Part shown: positions 9,438-19,829 of the stretch, in pieces
Numbering within the stretch: position 1 is the stretch's first letter
Layout: each line of letters starts with the position of its first letter
NCBI GenBank assembly: GCA_016256075.1
Contig: SDVU01000070.1
Span: forward strand, 1-22,955
Direction of reading: 5' to 3'
DNA from: Dictyocoela muelleri
Lineage: Eukaryota; Microsporidia
DNA length: 22,955 nt
Position numbers and translations under genes: made by a program
The notes under the pieces: generated by a model
The model's input: only the letters and a program-made list of their open reading frames with translations
The model's database searches: none
Told to the model about the DNA's origin: nothing

Positions 9438-9531
9438 TTAAATTTTTTAAATCGGCTTATAATTTTTAAATCGGTCTATATTTTTTAAATCGGCTTATAT
9501 TTTTTAAATCGGCTTATATTGGGAAAGGTCT
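9438..9531 (-). repeat. Merlin right TIR with four 19-bp units
   Basis: ATCGGC cores lie at 9451, 9470, 9489 and 9508, again 19 bases apart. Counting from the outside, the third unit (9470) has the same single-base variant (ATCGGT) as the third unit of the left TIR. Confidence 0.85.
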
Positions 9532-10562
9532 GTTTCTTCTAAATAAAAATTTAATATCTTTAAAAAAGAACAATCTGTAATTTTATGATTTTTTTTTGTG
9601 TTTTTCATTATAAATACAAATTTTTTTTATTTAAAATGTATCCATTTTATAAAAAAGAGAATCAGATATGTTACACGATAAGATTTTGCGACTATAATCT
9701 ACAAATTGCAATTAGAAGACAGATATTTTACAAATGATTTTTTTTAAAAAAATGTATAAATATATGAGAAAAAAATTTAGAATCTGTCCTATTGGAAATG
9801 TAGTTTGTATGTATATAAAAACTAAAAAAAATATTAATTTTTTTTACACGTTGGGCTTCTTAGCCACCCAGTTAGATAGTTGTATATATATGAAAAAAGT
9901 CAGAAATCCGCATGGACAAATATAGGGTTATTGTAGCGATAGTCGTACAACCAGAAGAAATTCCTGTCAATACTACATAGATCAGATAATTTATAGTTTA
10001 TTATACTACTATAAAGCCTTTTTCAGCATTTATATTTATGCTAGGCCGTATATCTTAAAACATCGAAGATGTGTGCTTTCTAGATTTTTTTTTCTTTTAC
10101 GTTCTCTATATGTGATATTTATACGTTTATGCGTTATAAGTATTTTATTTCTTAGCATATTAACCAATTAGATCAAGAGACAGCAATAGTTGCCAACTAG
10201 ACCGCTCTTTCTTTTTGTATATTAAGAAAAATACAATATAGGAGCCGAGAGAACAAGTCACATATTTTGAATTGTCGACACTAGTATTACTATATATATA
10301 TATCAGAGATATGAGAGTGTAGAAGACCAATCAGCTTTACACACTGAAACACAAAAACGAAAAATTTGTAAGGAAGAACGACTATAGATTCTGATGTTCT
10401 GGTTGTCTAAGGGAAAATTTTAAATTAAACGATATTAACACCAGCGACAGTTAATTATAATTATAAATTCAAAAATCTTGATATTGAAATTATACTCAAG
10501 ATGTCTAGTGCTATTGGCACGTAAAAACGGCAGTATAAAATCCATAAGAGGTGTAATAGCAT
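9532..10562. other. spacer without recognised gene
   Basis: No similarity to a known family was seen on either strand. A 63-codon open frame (9734-9925, plus strand) is Lys- and aromatic-rich and short enough to be chance. Base composition is slightly less AT-rich from about 9900 onward, so decayed sequence of some kind is possible. I looked for a duplicated terminal repeat here and found none. Confidence 0.4.
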
Positions 10563-11474
10563 ATGAAATTAAATCTTATCTTATACTATTATATTAAAAA
10601 AAAACATGTAAACACTAAGCTTCAATATCTACAAATTTTCTAAAAGAACCGATAAATTTATAACCTCTATTTATTTATTGAATTTTCTTTTGCATCCTGT
10701 AAAATTATCTCGCTTAGCGTCATGTTTTTTACATGCTGAAATTCTGCGACAGATATTCTATATGAACCTATAATCGTCTTATAAATGATTAGATCATTTA
10801 AAATTTATTTCCCTAAATTGCTTCATGGAAATATATATTGCTCTGAGTGCGATTTTTATATTTTATGATATTTTTACAATAATAATACAAATAAAGAGCA
10901 ATATGATAGTACGTTATTTTATACCAGTAATAATGTGAAATATGTTCGAAATTCTTTTTTAGAAATAAATTAATCAAGATTAGATCATTCTAACAGTCTT
11001 ATTAATAGCACTGATTTATTTTCTCTTAAAACCTTAAAAAATCTATATATGTCCTGTAGAACCCGATATCTTATAGGTAAACATATATTTTGATCGACAG
11101 TTGCAGTTCGGATCCTATTATTAACCAAAAATTCTCTGTAAACTGTTCACATATTAGAATATATATTTAATCGACATATTTCTTCTAATCTTAGAATAAG
11201 ACCGCTAGAACTCTTTAAAAACATTATATATCAAATTATGAGAGTCGTACTAGTATCAAAACTTCTGTATATCCGAAATAAAATTCCGAACAATCTGATG
11301 TATTTTGCATATAAACTTATATTGACTCATAAATCAAACCAATTTCTTCTCGGCAACCAATCTTATAGTTTGTCTGCAATAAAAAAATTAATCGAACTCA
11401 TAAACTTAAATAGAACTAAAATTTTTACGAGAAACATACTAATTCCAGGGGCCATATTATTTTTTTTTAATTAA
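10563..11474 (+). pseudogene. decayed plus-strand reading frame, unrecognised
   Basis: One reading frame from the ATG at 10563 to the stop at 11472-11474 covers about 304 codons with only 8 internal stops, where about 25 would be expected at this composition. The last 112 or so codons are entirely open. The predicted product is Leu-, Ile- and Asn-rich and has pieces such as SLKTLKNLYMSC and SAIKKLIELINLNRTKI, whose leucine spacing recalls leucine-rich repeats. That is a weak resemblance in AT-rich DNA. No transposase motif was found in it. I read it as a probable decayed gene, possibly of host origin, of unknown function. Chance remains possible. Confidence 0.35.
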
Positions 11475-11503
11475 GCTTATCAATTTATATATATATATAT
11501 ATA

Positions 11504-11528
11504 CAATCAATGTTGCAAAATACGAACA
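11504..11528 (+). repeat. pogo-like left TIR
   Basis: CAATCAATGTTGCAAAATAC and following bases, inverted match to 13347-13371. Both start with the CART typical of pogo-family ends. Confidence 0.55.
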
Positions 11529-11754
11529 ATATATAATATGAACACGCCTTTTTATAAACGCAGAATTTTATTTTTATTTTTTGAACAATTAATGTTTACT
11601 TGTTGTATTGTTTATATTAATTTTATAATTTGATCAATGAACATGGTTTTAAAAAAAAACGTATAAAAATAATGATTTAAGTTTTATTTTGCGGATCAAT
11701 TTTTTTTAAAAAACATCTCTTTATTATGAACGAAAAAAAATACTGAAAAGAGAA

Positions 11755-13224
11755 AAAGAACTGAACTGACATATGGTGAGAAGAAAGCCTTTGCATAAAC
11801 TTTGAAGGCAGAGGATAATAAAAATCAAAGACAATAAGCAATTAAATTAATGTATCCATTGGACTTGTCAATAAATTGCTAAATTGTGATATTTCTGAGA
11901 TGGTGGAAACGCATGATAGAAAAAAAAATCGAAACTCTAATTAAAGAAAAACAATGAATATTGAACCGATTCTATATTAATATTTCCACATATGTGAAGA
12001 AATAATGTAACAATGAACGCGGATGTCTTAGTATCAAAAGCACAGAAAATATCCAAATTACTTTGCATTTCCGACTTCAAAGCCTCTACTAAATGGCTGC
12101 ATATTTCATTAAAAGAAATGGTTTTAAATCGCAGAAAATATATGGAGAAGCAAGTTTAATTAATGACAATCTTTTTAAAGGTTTTAGAGATACTTTAAAG
12201 AGCAAAATTCGCAAATATGAAGAGAGAAACATTTTCAATTGTGAGGAAACCGGGCTATTCTATAAAAAAAGTAGTATAGAACCTATATTACTAATAAAAA
12301 TAATAAAGCTAATGAAAAATCCTTAATAGAAAGAGTTTTTTATTGTTTGCTTAGCAGAGACGGAGAAAGCTTTAACCTTTATTAATTGGAGAATTTTTTT
12401 CTCCAAGGTGCTTTAAAGGAATCAACATCAACATTCTACCAGTGTATTACGAGAATAAAAAAAAGAGTTAGTTGAATTTATATATTTTCTCAAGGTGGTT
12501 AGAGCATTTAAATAAAGACATGAAAATAAGAGACAGAAAAATCCCTATATTATTGGACAATGCTCCAGTCCATTCAAAAGATCTAGAGCTATCAAACATT
12601 GAACTGTTCCATTTCCCTCTAAACACGACTTCATTGATTCAACCCCTAGATCATGGTTTTATCAAAGCCTTCAAAGACGACTATAAAAAATATGCTACGT
12701 GATGTGGCAAACAGAGTTGATAACGAGGAGTCTTTATGTTTTTAGATTACGATATACAATTACAATGATAGATGCAATTCTGTGGATATCGAGATCATGG
12801 AATAGCCTGACAATAGAGGACGTGAAAAATTGTTTTGTTAAAGGTCTTTAAATTTACTATAACTTACCCGATAAGAATGACAAAAAAAAATGTAAAGATG
12901 TAACAGAACCGTGCAATGAGGAACATCAAAATACGATATAACGCTATAAAATTATTATTCGGGAGATGATAAGATATTATCAAAACGGATCTTATCTCAT
13001 AAAGAAGTAATCGATCCCGAGCCTGAAAAAGAATCTGTTTTGATTAAGAGAGCTTCCTTAATGACTTTTAAATATGTGATTAAGGCCCTGGAAACATTTG
13101 AAATATATTTTCTAACTCATCATCCTGCCGGTTTAGATCATATTTTGAATTGTAAGTAGAATTTAAACTAGGATAAAAACACAAGACATCAAAGATTACG
13201 GATTATCTGATTCGTAACGAATAA
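11755..13224 (+). pseudogene. pogo/Tigger-like transposase pseudogene (CENP-B HTH plus DDE_1)
   Basis: Family role: DNA-binding DDD/E transposase, related to Tigger, jerky and CENP-B. Parts in order: KRTELTYGEKKAFA (11755), the first helix-turn-helix; DFKASTKWL (near 12073), the CENP-B-type second HTH; RNGFKSQKIYGEAS and NIFNCEETGLFYKK in the open piece 12093-12326; PLLIGEFFSPRCFKG (near 12380); IPILLDNAPVHSKDLELSN and TTSLIQPLDHGFIKAF in 12472-12702, giving Asp 2 and Asp 3; and TMIDAILWISRSWNSL near 12758. A C-terminal tail follows, with HKEVIDPEPEKE near 13003 and KTSKITDYLIRNE before a stop at 13222-13224. The first catalytic Asp is Glu here (codon 12243-12245). At least half a dozen frame changes and stops disrupt it. 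Confidence 0.85.
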
Positions 13225-13346
13225 AATTTTAAATGATGAAACTTGGGTTACTATTTTTTTTTTAATTTTCGCTTTGTTAAAGTTATATTAAAAAAATATT
13301 GTTCATATTACATATATTATAAACACGAAAAATATCAGTCCCCTGG

Positions 13347-13371
13347 TGTTTATATTATACAACATTAACTG
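13347..13371 (-). repeat. pogo-like right TIR
   Basis: Reads outward to ...CAACATTAACTG. The reverse complement CAGTTAATGTTG pairs with the left end at 11504. Confidence 0.55.
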
Positions 13372-14049
13372 TTTATATATACATATATACATATATATAT
13401 ATATATATGAAAAAGACTGAAAAGGTTTACAAACTCACTAAACTCACTAAACACATACCTATTCATATATAATAACATTTTTACAGTTTAAACATCATCT
13501 ATTTGACTATACTACCTATATTTATACATGTAGTATCAAATATTCGCTTTTATGTATTTTACATAAGTCAAACATGGTTGGTAAAATGACGAAAACTTAT
13601 ATTCTCATGTTTGCAATAACTTTTTCTAATAAAGTATATATTATCACAAGGGAGAGAATTTTTTTGCACGTTATATATATTACTATAAAAATTAAAACAA
13701 AAGTGGATATATTTCTACTTGTTAACAAAAAAGAATGGATCATATTAGTATTAATTATTTTTTTAATATATGGAAATTTTTTTACAACGACTTTTGCTAG
13801 TTTCCTTCTCTCCATTGGATATTTTATAAAAAAAAATAATATATTATAAATTTGTCAAAATTTTACAATGTAAAATAATTGTCGCATTCGATAATATTTA
13901 CATTGTGCTTCTTCGGAGCCTATAATAGATTATAAGGTTTACTAAATTTTTTTTGTATATATAATTGCTACTATGAATAGGAAAAGATATTTAATATACT
14001 TTTTTTTATGTCCAAAAATACACCACGGCATTATTTTTTATAAAAAACA
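13372..14049. other. spacer with TA microsatellite
   Basis: (TA)n-type sequence at about 13374-13408. From 13574 to 13849 there are overlapping open frames on both strands (91 and 72 codons). Neither resembles a known family, and at this composition one frame of that length is expected by chance somewhere in a window this size. Confidence 0.4.
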
Positions 14050-17000
14050 AAGATACCATTATTTATATTATCTATCCTTTGAAACTCAGAATTTTATTAT
14101 TAATATCCTTATGGTCAATACCAGGAATAGAGAATTTTACATCGAAGACATTTTTTGGTATAAATTGGGATCAAGGGTACACTTATTCTTTGTACCAAAA
14201 TAAATAGGTTGATGTTAAATATATACTTATAAATAACATATAGACTGATAGCATTGCTTGCCGCACTACTATTTCTTTGTGGCACTGGTTCCCACCTCTA
14301 GTCTAGAATATGTAATATACTTCTCAAATTTGTAACCCGAATCTGTAGTCTTTATCGATAAATTTTTAACCCATAAAACGATTTTACAAGAAATACGCCG
14401 AAACGAAAGATCAGTGATTTTCAACAATTATATTTTCGCTTTCTTGTTTTAATTATCACGTCTTATATTCTGATTTTTTGTTTTGCTTGTACTTAGGAAT
14501 TAGAATTATAAAAATATTTTTTATTTTCATGACATTTTAAAAGGTATAGGAATTCGCACTTGTTGATGTCATTTGTACTTCGGGGTTTTTATTTTGAATT
14601 TGAAAAACAGTTTTGGAATAAATTACTATTGCTCATTTATTGTAAATAAAAATTATAAGTAAAAATATAGGCAAAGATTTTAATGTTTCTCTCAGCAAAA
14701 TAAGACGTATAGAAATGCAAAAATTATGTAATTAGAGATAAAACACTTTAATGTGCCTATAAAATCGCCTAAAAGCATTTAACTATAAATATAAAATCAA
14801 TATCATGAGGGAAGCCTTATTAACTTTTTTTAAAACCATTAAAGTATAAAATTCTACTTGATAGTATGGAATTGGCAGTCTTCGCGAAAAAAAATTATGC
14901 ATAGAATGTATGAAAACAGAATAAAAAGATTATATTAGAAAATGATCAATACACATTAGAAAAAAGGACAATCATAAATAGATGCGCATGAATCATATGC
15001 GTATAAATTTGTTAGAATTATAGAAAACGACATAAAAATATATCGAACTCGTGTCAAACATAAATAAAGATTCAAAATAAATCTAATTGACGCGATAAGT
15101 CTAAATTTAACGCGAATATAAAAAACTCGGCTACTTTACCGACGAACAAAGCTAAATCCGTAATGTATATCTCGGTGATAAGGTAGGTTTTGTAGAATAT
15201 CTCCGTCGTTCATACAAATGTTTTTGTATAGTTTTAGATCTACAATTTCTAAAAAAATATAATTTTTTCATTAATCGTTTTTTATAAATGCCTCTCTGAC
15301 CAATAAATATATCTGTGTCTGAACTACGTGTAAAATTTAAATTTTTTTTAGATTAATATAGAAATTTAAGAAATTTAATATAAAATGTTTATTTTAGATT
15401 ATCGATAATCTATTCTTATCACATTAAACTTTTATATACTCTATCTTTACTTTCGGTTGTAAAAAACAGCTGGCAAATAGTTTTTTTAGCTGTCAATTCT
15501 TCTAATTTACCTAAATAAAATTATTTAGCAGTAAACCTTTAAAAGTTTCTATACATATTTGTGCATAATTTTTTAATCGTATACACATATTTTTAAATAA
15601 TTTTTTACCGCTTACACATAATCTAAAAATTAAAACATACACATATTTGTGTAGTTTCCCTTTTCTATTTACGCTCTTTTGTGAATAATGCTATACATAT
15701 AATAAGAATAAAAAATTTAAGTATATGAAAAGTAAGATTTGTTAAAGATTTAAGTCAAGAATAAGTCAAAATGACCTAAAATTTTTTCCATTATCCTTAA
15801 GAATAAAAATGACTTCTGGCAGATATATCTGTGTTGGCTTTAGTAAAAAATTCGACTAAAAAAAATGATTTTTTTTCTGTAATTATTGATTATAACAAAC
15901 ATTTTAGGAGAGTATAAGCATCATTAATTGAGAATAATATTTTTTCTTTAAAATTTTTTTTTAAATAATTGTATTTTGTGGCGTATATACCTGACCTTCA
16001 TTCATATTAACCTTTTAGTATTACAAATATTTCTAAAGCTATTGTATATAAATACATTCCCATGTGACGCATTTAAAAAGATACCGTCTGAGTTTGCGCT
16101 TTTAATCAAGCATTTACTGAAATGTAAAATGAATCTACATCTGCATCATAATATCTAAATTCCATGCATTTTGCAAAAAATCATATACTGTTTCTGATAC
16201 ACAATTTGCAAGATGTTTATTAAGACTTTTAACAGTTACATTTGTTCACATTTACGAACACTTTAGTATTTCATAAGTTTGTTTTTTAGCATGCATTTGT
16301 GAGGCATTAAATAATATTATGATTACTCAAAGAAATTTCATTAGATAATGTATAATCTCAATCCCCTTTTACGATAAAGTAAAATATTTACCCCTTAACT
16401 AAAATCGCTATCTAAAACTGAATTTTAAAAAAATATACAGCACTATATGGTTTTTCTTTACCTGATCTAGGGATGGTTATCATCAATTCTTCTTTTTTAA
16501 GCATCTTTTTTATACTTAAATCTACAAACGAGGCCTATAAATTGAAATGACCAATCATAATTTCCTAATAATTAAACGTATAAAATTACATTAAAAACAC
16601 CTATTAGAATATGACGTGACATTTATTAGACGAAACCTCTATTGCAAAAAAAAGGCTGTCGTAATAATATAAGAAATTTATTAATTCATTAAATTTTATA
16701 TGAAATAATAGTTTAAATTTTGTTATATTTATTCTGTAAAACGACTTTTTAAATTACTCGATACTATTTTTTTTAACTTGCTATTATACATTTTTTTGTG
16801 TTAGTGTCGTTATAATTTAGGTAAAAAGCAATTTATGTTTAAATAGAATACATAAGAAAAAGAGTAATTTTTTAGATTAGGAAAGAAACAATAAAGGAGT
16901 CTCTGGTATGTCGCAAGTTAAGTTTTAGATATTTATACTGTACCAAGTAGCAAAAAATATAATAACTTTAATAAATACCTTAAAAATATGGCGCTTAATT

Positions 17001-18290
17001 TTTTAAATCTTAAATTACTCTTTATAGCACATAGTCAATAGATTATTTTTGATTTATGAGTTACTAATATGTGTTTTTATTTTAAAATAAATAGTTTTTT
17101 TATCTAAACTTCTTACAACCATATGAGGTATACGACATTCTTTATACTTAATTTTTTACAAATTTACCATAATTGCCGAATTTATTTTTTGCACACATTT
17201 ATAATAATTCGGCATTTAGCATCGTTTTTGTAAGTTACTTTTATGTGTAGAAAGGTTACTATATCGTAGATTTTGATAATTCCTTGCCGGTTTACGTAAT
17301 TAATAACATTTTACGACCATTAATATAACTCCACTATACTATTTGCATACTGCTTTCGTAGTTATTCATCATATCGACATAAACACATGATTTTTCTCTT
17401 ATGAACACTCCAACTATATTAACCATATTTTTTATTTAAAAATACTTTAAAATCACGTAATCTAAATGACTCTATTAATTTTTTAAGATTAAAATATCTC
17501 AATTAAAAAGTTCTTTTGATTTCTATAATACTTTCTTTTGCTAGCGCGAATTATTTTTCATAAAATTATCAACCGAGTCAATTTTATGATCCTTACTTTT
17601 ACTTATAAAAATATGTCCGTAATAATATATATTTTATATTTATGAAAGCTAATTTTAATGAATATTTACATGCTGACATATCCATTGCTTCAAACACAGA
17701 TAGTTGTCTCAGAAATTGGAATTTTAATATATTAATTCCTTGTTAAAATATTCGGCACTTTGTTAGCAATCGATAAGCCTAACATATATGCGAATATTGT
17801 CCTGTCAATTTTTCAATAGTAACAGGTAATTAGTGACTTATCAAGAATTATTTTTTTTCACCTCTTATTATGCTGAAAATTTTGGACGAGCACATTTCTA
17901 GACTTATGACTTTCCTTTATACTTTATTTTATAATATATATTTATTATATCGCTCCACTAAACTAGTACTGAAAATATAATGTCAAAATTCCTATACTTA
18001 TGGACCACTTATGTCATTCCTCATTATTTATAATATTTTGACCTCAGTTAGATTCGGACCTCGTACATAATTTTTACAACAAGAGTGTTAACCACAATGC
18101 TTTCTATCTCTAATAAATAATTTCTTATTAAACAAATAGAAGAGCGGTTTTTTTGAAGAACAGAACTAAACATTCGTAGATAAATAGTTTGTATCCTACA
18201 GATATTATGAAAATTAATTTTTAATTTTGAAACATTTGTAATTTTATTAGGTATATGTAGCAAATGAACATTATAAAGTAGCAAAAGCAA
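14050..18290 (-). pseudogene. possible decayed minus-strand coding block, LRR-like hints
   Basis: On the minus strand, pieces of open frame follow one another across this stretch. The best statistic is for one frame from 16020 down to 14880: about 18 stops in 380 codons where about 33 are expected. Pieces with leucine-rich-repeat-like spacing include FLEIVDLKLYKN and MNDGDILQNL (near 15255-15180), NILKFQFLRQLSVFEAMDMS (near 17735-17680) and NLTEVKIL (near 18050). Other protein-like pieces are VSETVYDFLQNAWNLDIMM (near 16200) and FDVKFSIPGIDHKDI (near 14150). Frames change often and many segments are no more open than chance. If real, it is one or more long-dead genes, perhaps of a leucine-rich-repeat family; I cannot name it. 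The overlapping plus-strand open frames at 13973-14203 and 15976-16158 may be antisense shadows. Confidence 0.2.
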
Positions 18291-18584
18291 TAGAAAAAAT
18301 TTTCTTAATCTTAACTATAGAAACTTTAATTATTTTTTATAAAGCAATATTAAATTTTTTACTGAAATATAATAAAAAAAATAATGTATTCAGAATTAAA
18401 TATACAAAATGTGTAACCTAAATTTTGATAAAAATAACTAAAATATAATGTAGATAGATATAGCTTAGAGATAAGACACTTAAATACACATTTAAGTGTT
18501 TTTTAAATTCGCACAGACATAATTACAATATAAAAAAATGGCATTAAAACCTCGATTATACAAAAGTTTTACTAGAGAGTTTTT

Positions 18585-18662
18585 ATTTCAAAAGTAAACC
18601 CCTCGCAATCAAATATGCTACCTCTACAATCAAACGTAAAACTTTTGCAATCAAAAGTAAAC
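18585..18662 (+). repeat. left TIR array, four 21-bp units
   Basis: Units related to CAATCAAAAGTAAAC repeat with an exact 21-base period. The innermost unit (18648) is an exact inverted match to 19778-19792. Confidence 0.7.
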
Positions 18663-18879
18663 ATATTTATAAAAAAAAAATAAATAATCGATTGTAAAAC
18701 ATAAAATTTACATATTAAATAAATTGAGAATATATATTCGATCTCACGAAATATAACTGTATAAAAAAATTAAAAGAATATCTCTCCTACCAAACACCTG
18801 TTATGTAGCCCAACATTTATCTGTAATGACTGTCACAAACTACTAGTTAAATTTTAGAAATCGAATTTGTATTAATAAC

Positions 18880-19330
18880 AATAACTCGTTGCTCTTTGAT
18901 TCACTTTGTAAAATATTGTTTTTCCACACAGAAAAACACTTTGTAACCGTGTTTACGAATGGAGAACCAGTGGTAAAAACGATATAGTAATTTTATAGTC
19001 ATTGATAATAGCATAAACCCCTCTATGTATGTTATACTAGCATTGTCGGGAATAATAATTGGATTTAAAATTTCTAGTGGCCATATTTTTATTTTATGGA
19101 CAGTAACGTTTTTCAAAATCATCTCCATTTAAAGCCCTCTAAAAACGTATAAAAGAAAATTTAGCTATACTTGTTCATTGCTGCCAAAACAAGACGAACT
19201 TTGTCTTGACTGCAAGGGCGTAAACGTACGCTAAAATTTTTATAATGACATCACTCTCTATGTTGGCTATACCGAAAACCTTATTTCGTCTTATAAAACA
19301 AATTTTTTATGCTTATGTTTTTCTCTAAGT
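18880..19330 (-). pseudogene. Tc1/mariner-like (DDE_3) transposase pseudogene
   Basis: Family role: cut-and-paste DDE transposase of the IS630-Tc1-mariner superfamily. Read on the minus strand: GFRYSQHRE near 19285-19255, in the region after the first catalytic Asp; VRLVLAAMNKY near 19195-19160, matching the common V-S-L-I-A-A-M-N block; then NPIIIPDNASITYIEG at about 19062-19018, with the second catalytic Asp in PDNASI, where the family usually has DNASIH. In another frame, near 18960-18905, it reads PFVNTVTKCFSVWKNN, matching the usual P-F-L-N-P-I-E-x-x-F-S-x-W-K. The third acidic residue (Glu of NPIE) is lost here. Several frame changes and stops are visible, and the N-terminal DNA-binding part was not recovered. 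Confidence 0.65.
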
Positions 19331-19777
19331 TTCTAAGAGTTCCTTATTAAGTTTCTTGGGTTACAAAAGTTTCCTCAAATTCTTTGCGATAGAATTATTG
19401 TTTTTGATTTTAATACTTAACGAAATTCTCAAAAAATACTATCAATAGTATTTAAATAGACTTAAAGTTAGAAAATATCACACGTTTTAATTTTTATGGC
19501 CTTGAGTGAAAAAGGCAATAATTCTCGGCATCGACAACATTTTATTTTATTATTAGCCTAAATTTTTACCGCCTATCTCAGCCACAGAGTTTTAATATAA
19601 CTACCTGTTAAATAGTAGATTCATACTTCTTTATAAACGGATAAAATTTAAATTTGATCAAAGAAATCTTTTTTATTCTTACGCCGCTATATACTTTTGA
19701 AACAATTTTTACCTATCGATATCATATATTTTTTTTGTTCATAAGAGTCATAATTTTCTAAATAATTTTTTTAAAGA

Positions 19778-19813
19778 GTTTACTTTTGATTGTAAACGTT
19801 TTAATTTTGATCG
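19778..19813 (-). repeat. right TIR array, two 21-bp units
   Basis: GTTTACTTTTGATTG (19778-19792) is followed by GTTTTAATTTTGATC (19798-19812) at the same 21-base spacing, inverted relative to the left array. Confidence 0.7.
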
Positions 19814-19829
19814 AAAGAGCTATAATATA

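Larger units (their letters stand above)
8347..9531 (+). mobile_element. Merlin/IS1595-like DNA transposon relic
   Basis: A 1185-bp element with TIRs of about 90 bp (8347-8440 and 9438-9531) around one transposase gene in the plus orientation. The outermost bases are GGACCT at the left and AGGTCT at the right. Each TIR holds four copies of a 19-bp unit with core AAGCCGATT, in perfect register. No 8-9 bp target duplication, which Merlin elements normally make, is visible in the flanks. The transposase inside has four visible lesions, so the copy is dead. Size, TIR type and transposase all fit Merlin, the eukaryotic relatives of bacterial IS1016/IS1595. Confidence 0.85.
11504..13371 (+). mobile_element. 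pogo/Tigger-like DNA transposon relic
   Basis: An element of about 1868 bp. Its left end begins CAATCAATGTTG at 11504. The reverse complement of its right end (13347-13371) begins CAGTTAATGTTG, and about 19 of the first 25 positions match. TA precedes the left end, as for pogo insertions; the right flank is TT, presumably a mutated TA. The interior codes in order for all parts of a pogo/Tigger transposase on the plus strand, spread over several frames. It looks close to full length but is broken many times. Confidence 0.75.
18585..19813 (-). mobile_element. Tc1/mariner-IS630-like element relic
   Basis: A region of about 1.23 kb bounded by inverted arrays. CAATCAAAAGTAAAC at 18648-18662 is the exact reverse complement of GTTTACTTTTGATTG at 19778-19792, and the next unit outward also matches. 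The left array has four units starting at 18585, 18606, 18627 and 18648; the right shows two. Between them the minus strand encodes a broken DDE_3-type transposase. The outer boundaries beyond the arrays are not certain, and no flanking TA duplication was resolved. Confidence 0.65.

Noticed and set aside
5011-9531. shared GCCGATT motif between the MULE-2 left end and the Merlin TIR units
   Set aside because: Only 7 bases in common, with no shared register or flanks; most likely coincidence.
9900-10560. possible long terminal repeat
   Set aside because: No second copy exists in the window, there is no convincing primer-binding site, and no reverse transcriptase or capsid similarity is nearby.
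13574-13849. 91-codon plus-strand frame with hydrophobic stretches, and a 72-codon frame on the opposite strand
   Set aside because: In DNA with a stop about every 11 codons per frame, one frame of about 90 codons is expected somewhere in a window this size. No family similarity, and both strands are open at once.
18038-18112. tRNA-like sequence on the minus strand (GTGGTTAACACTC, TTGTAAA, GGTCCGAATC)
   Set aside because: The acceptor and T stems do not pair and the anticodon stem is mostly unpaired. The same bases also fall within the possible minus-strand coding block, so the likeness is probably accidental.
18901-19128. minus-strand 75-codon frame as an independent gene
   Set aside because: It contains PDNASI and lies inside the TIR arrays; it is one frame of the Tc1-like transposase relic.
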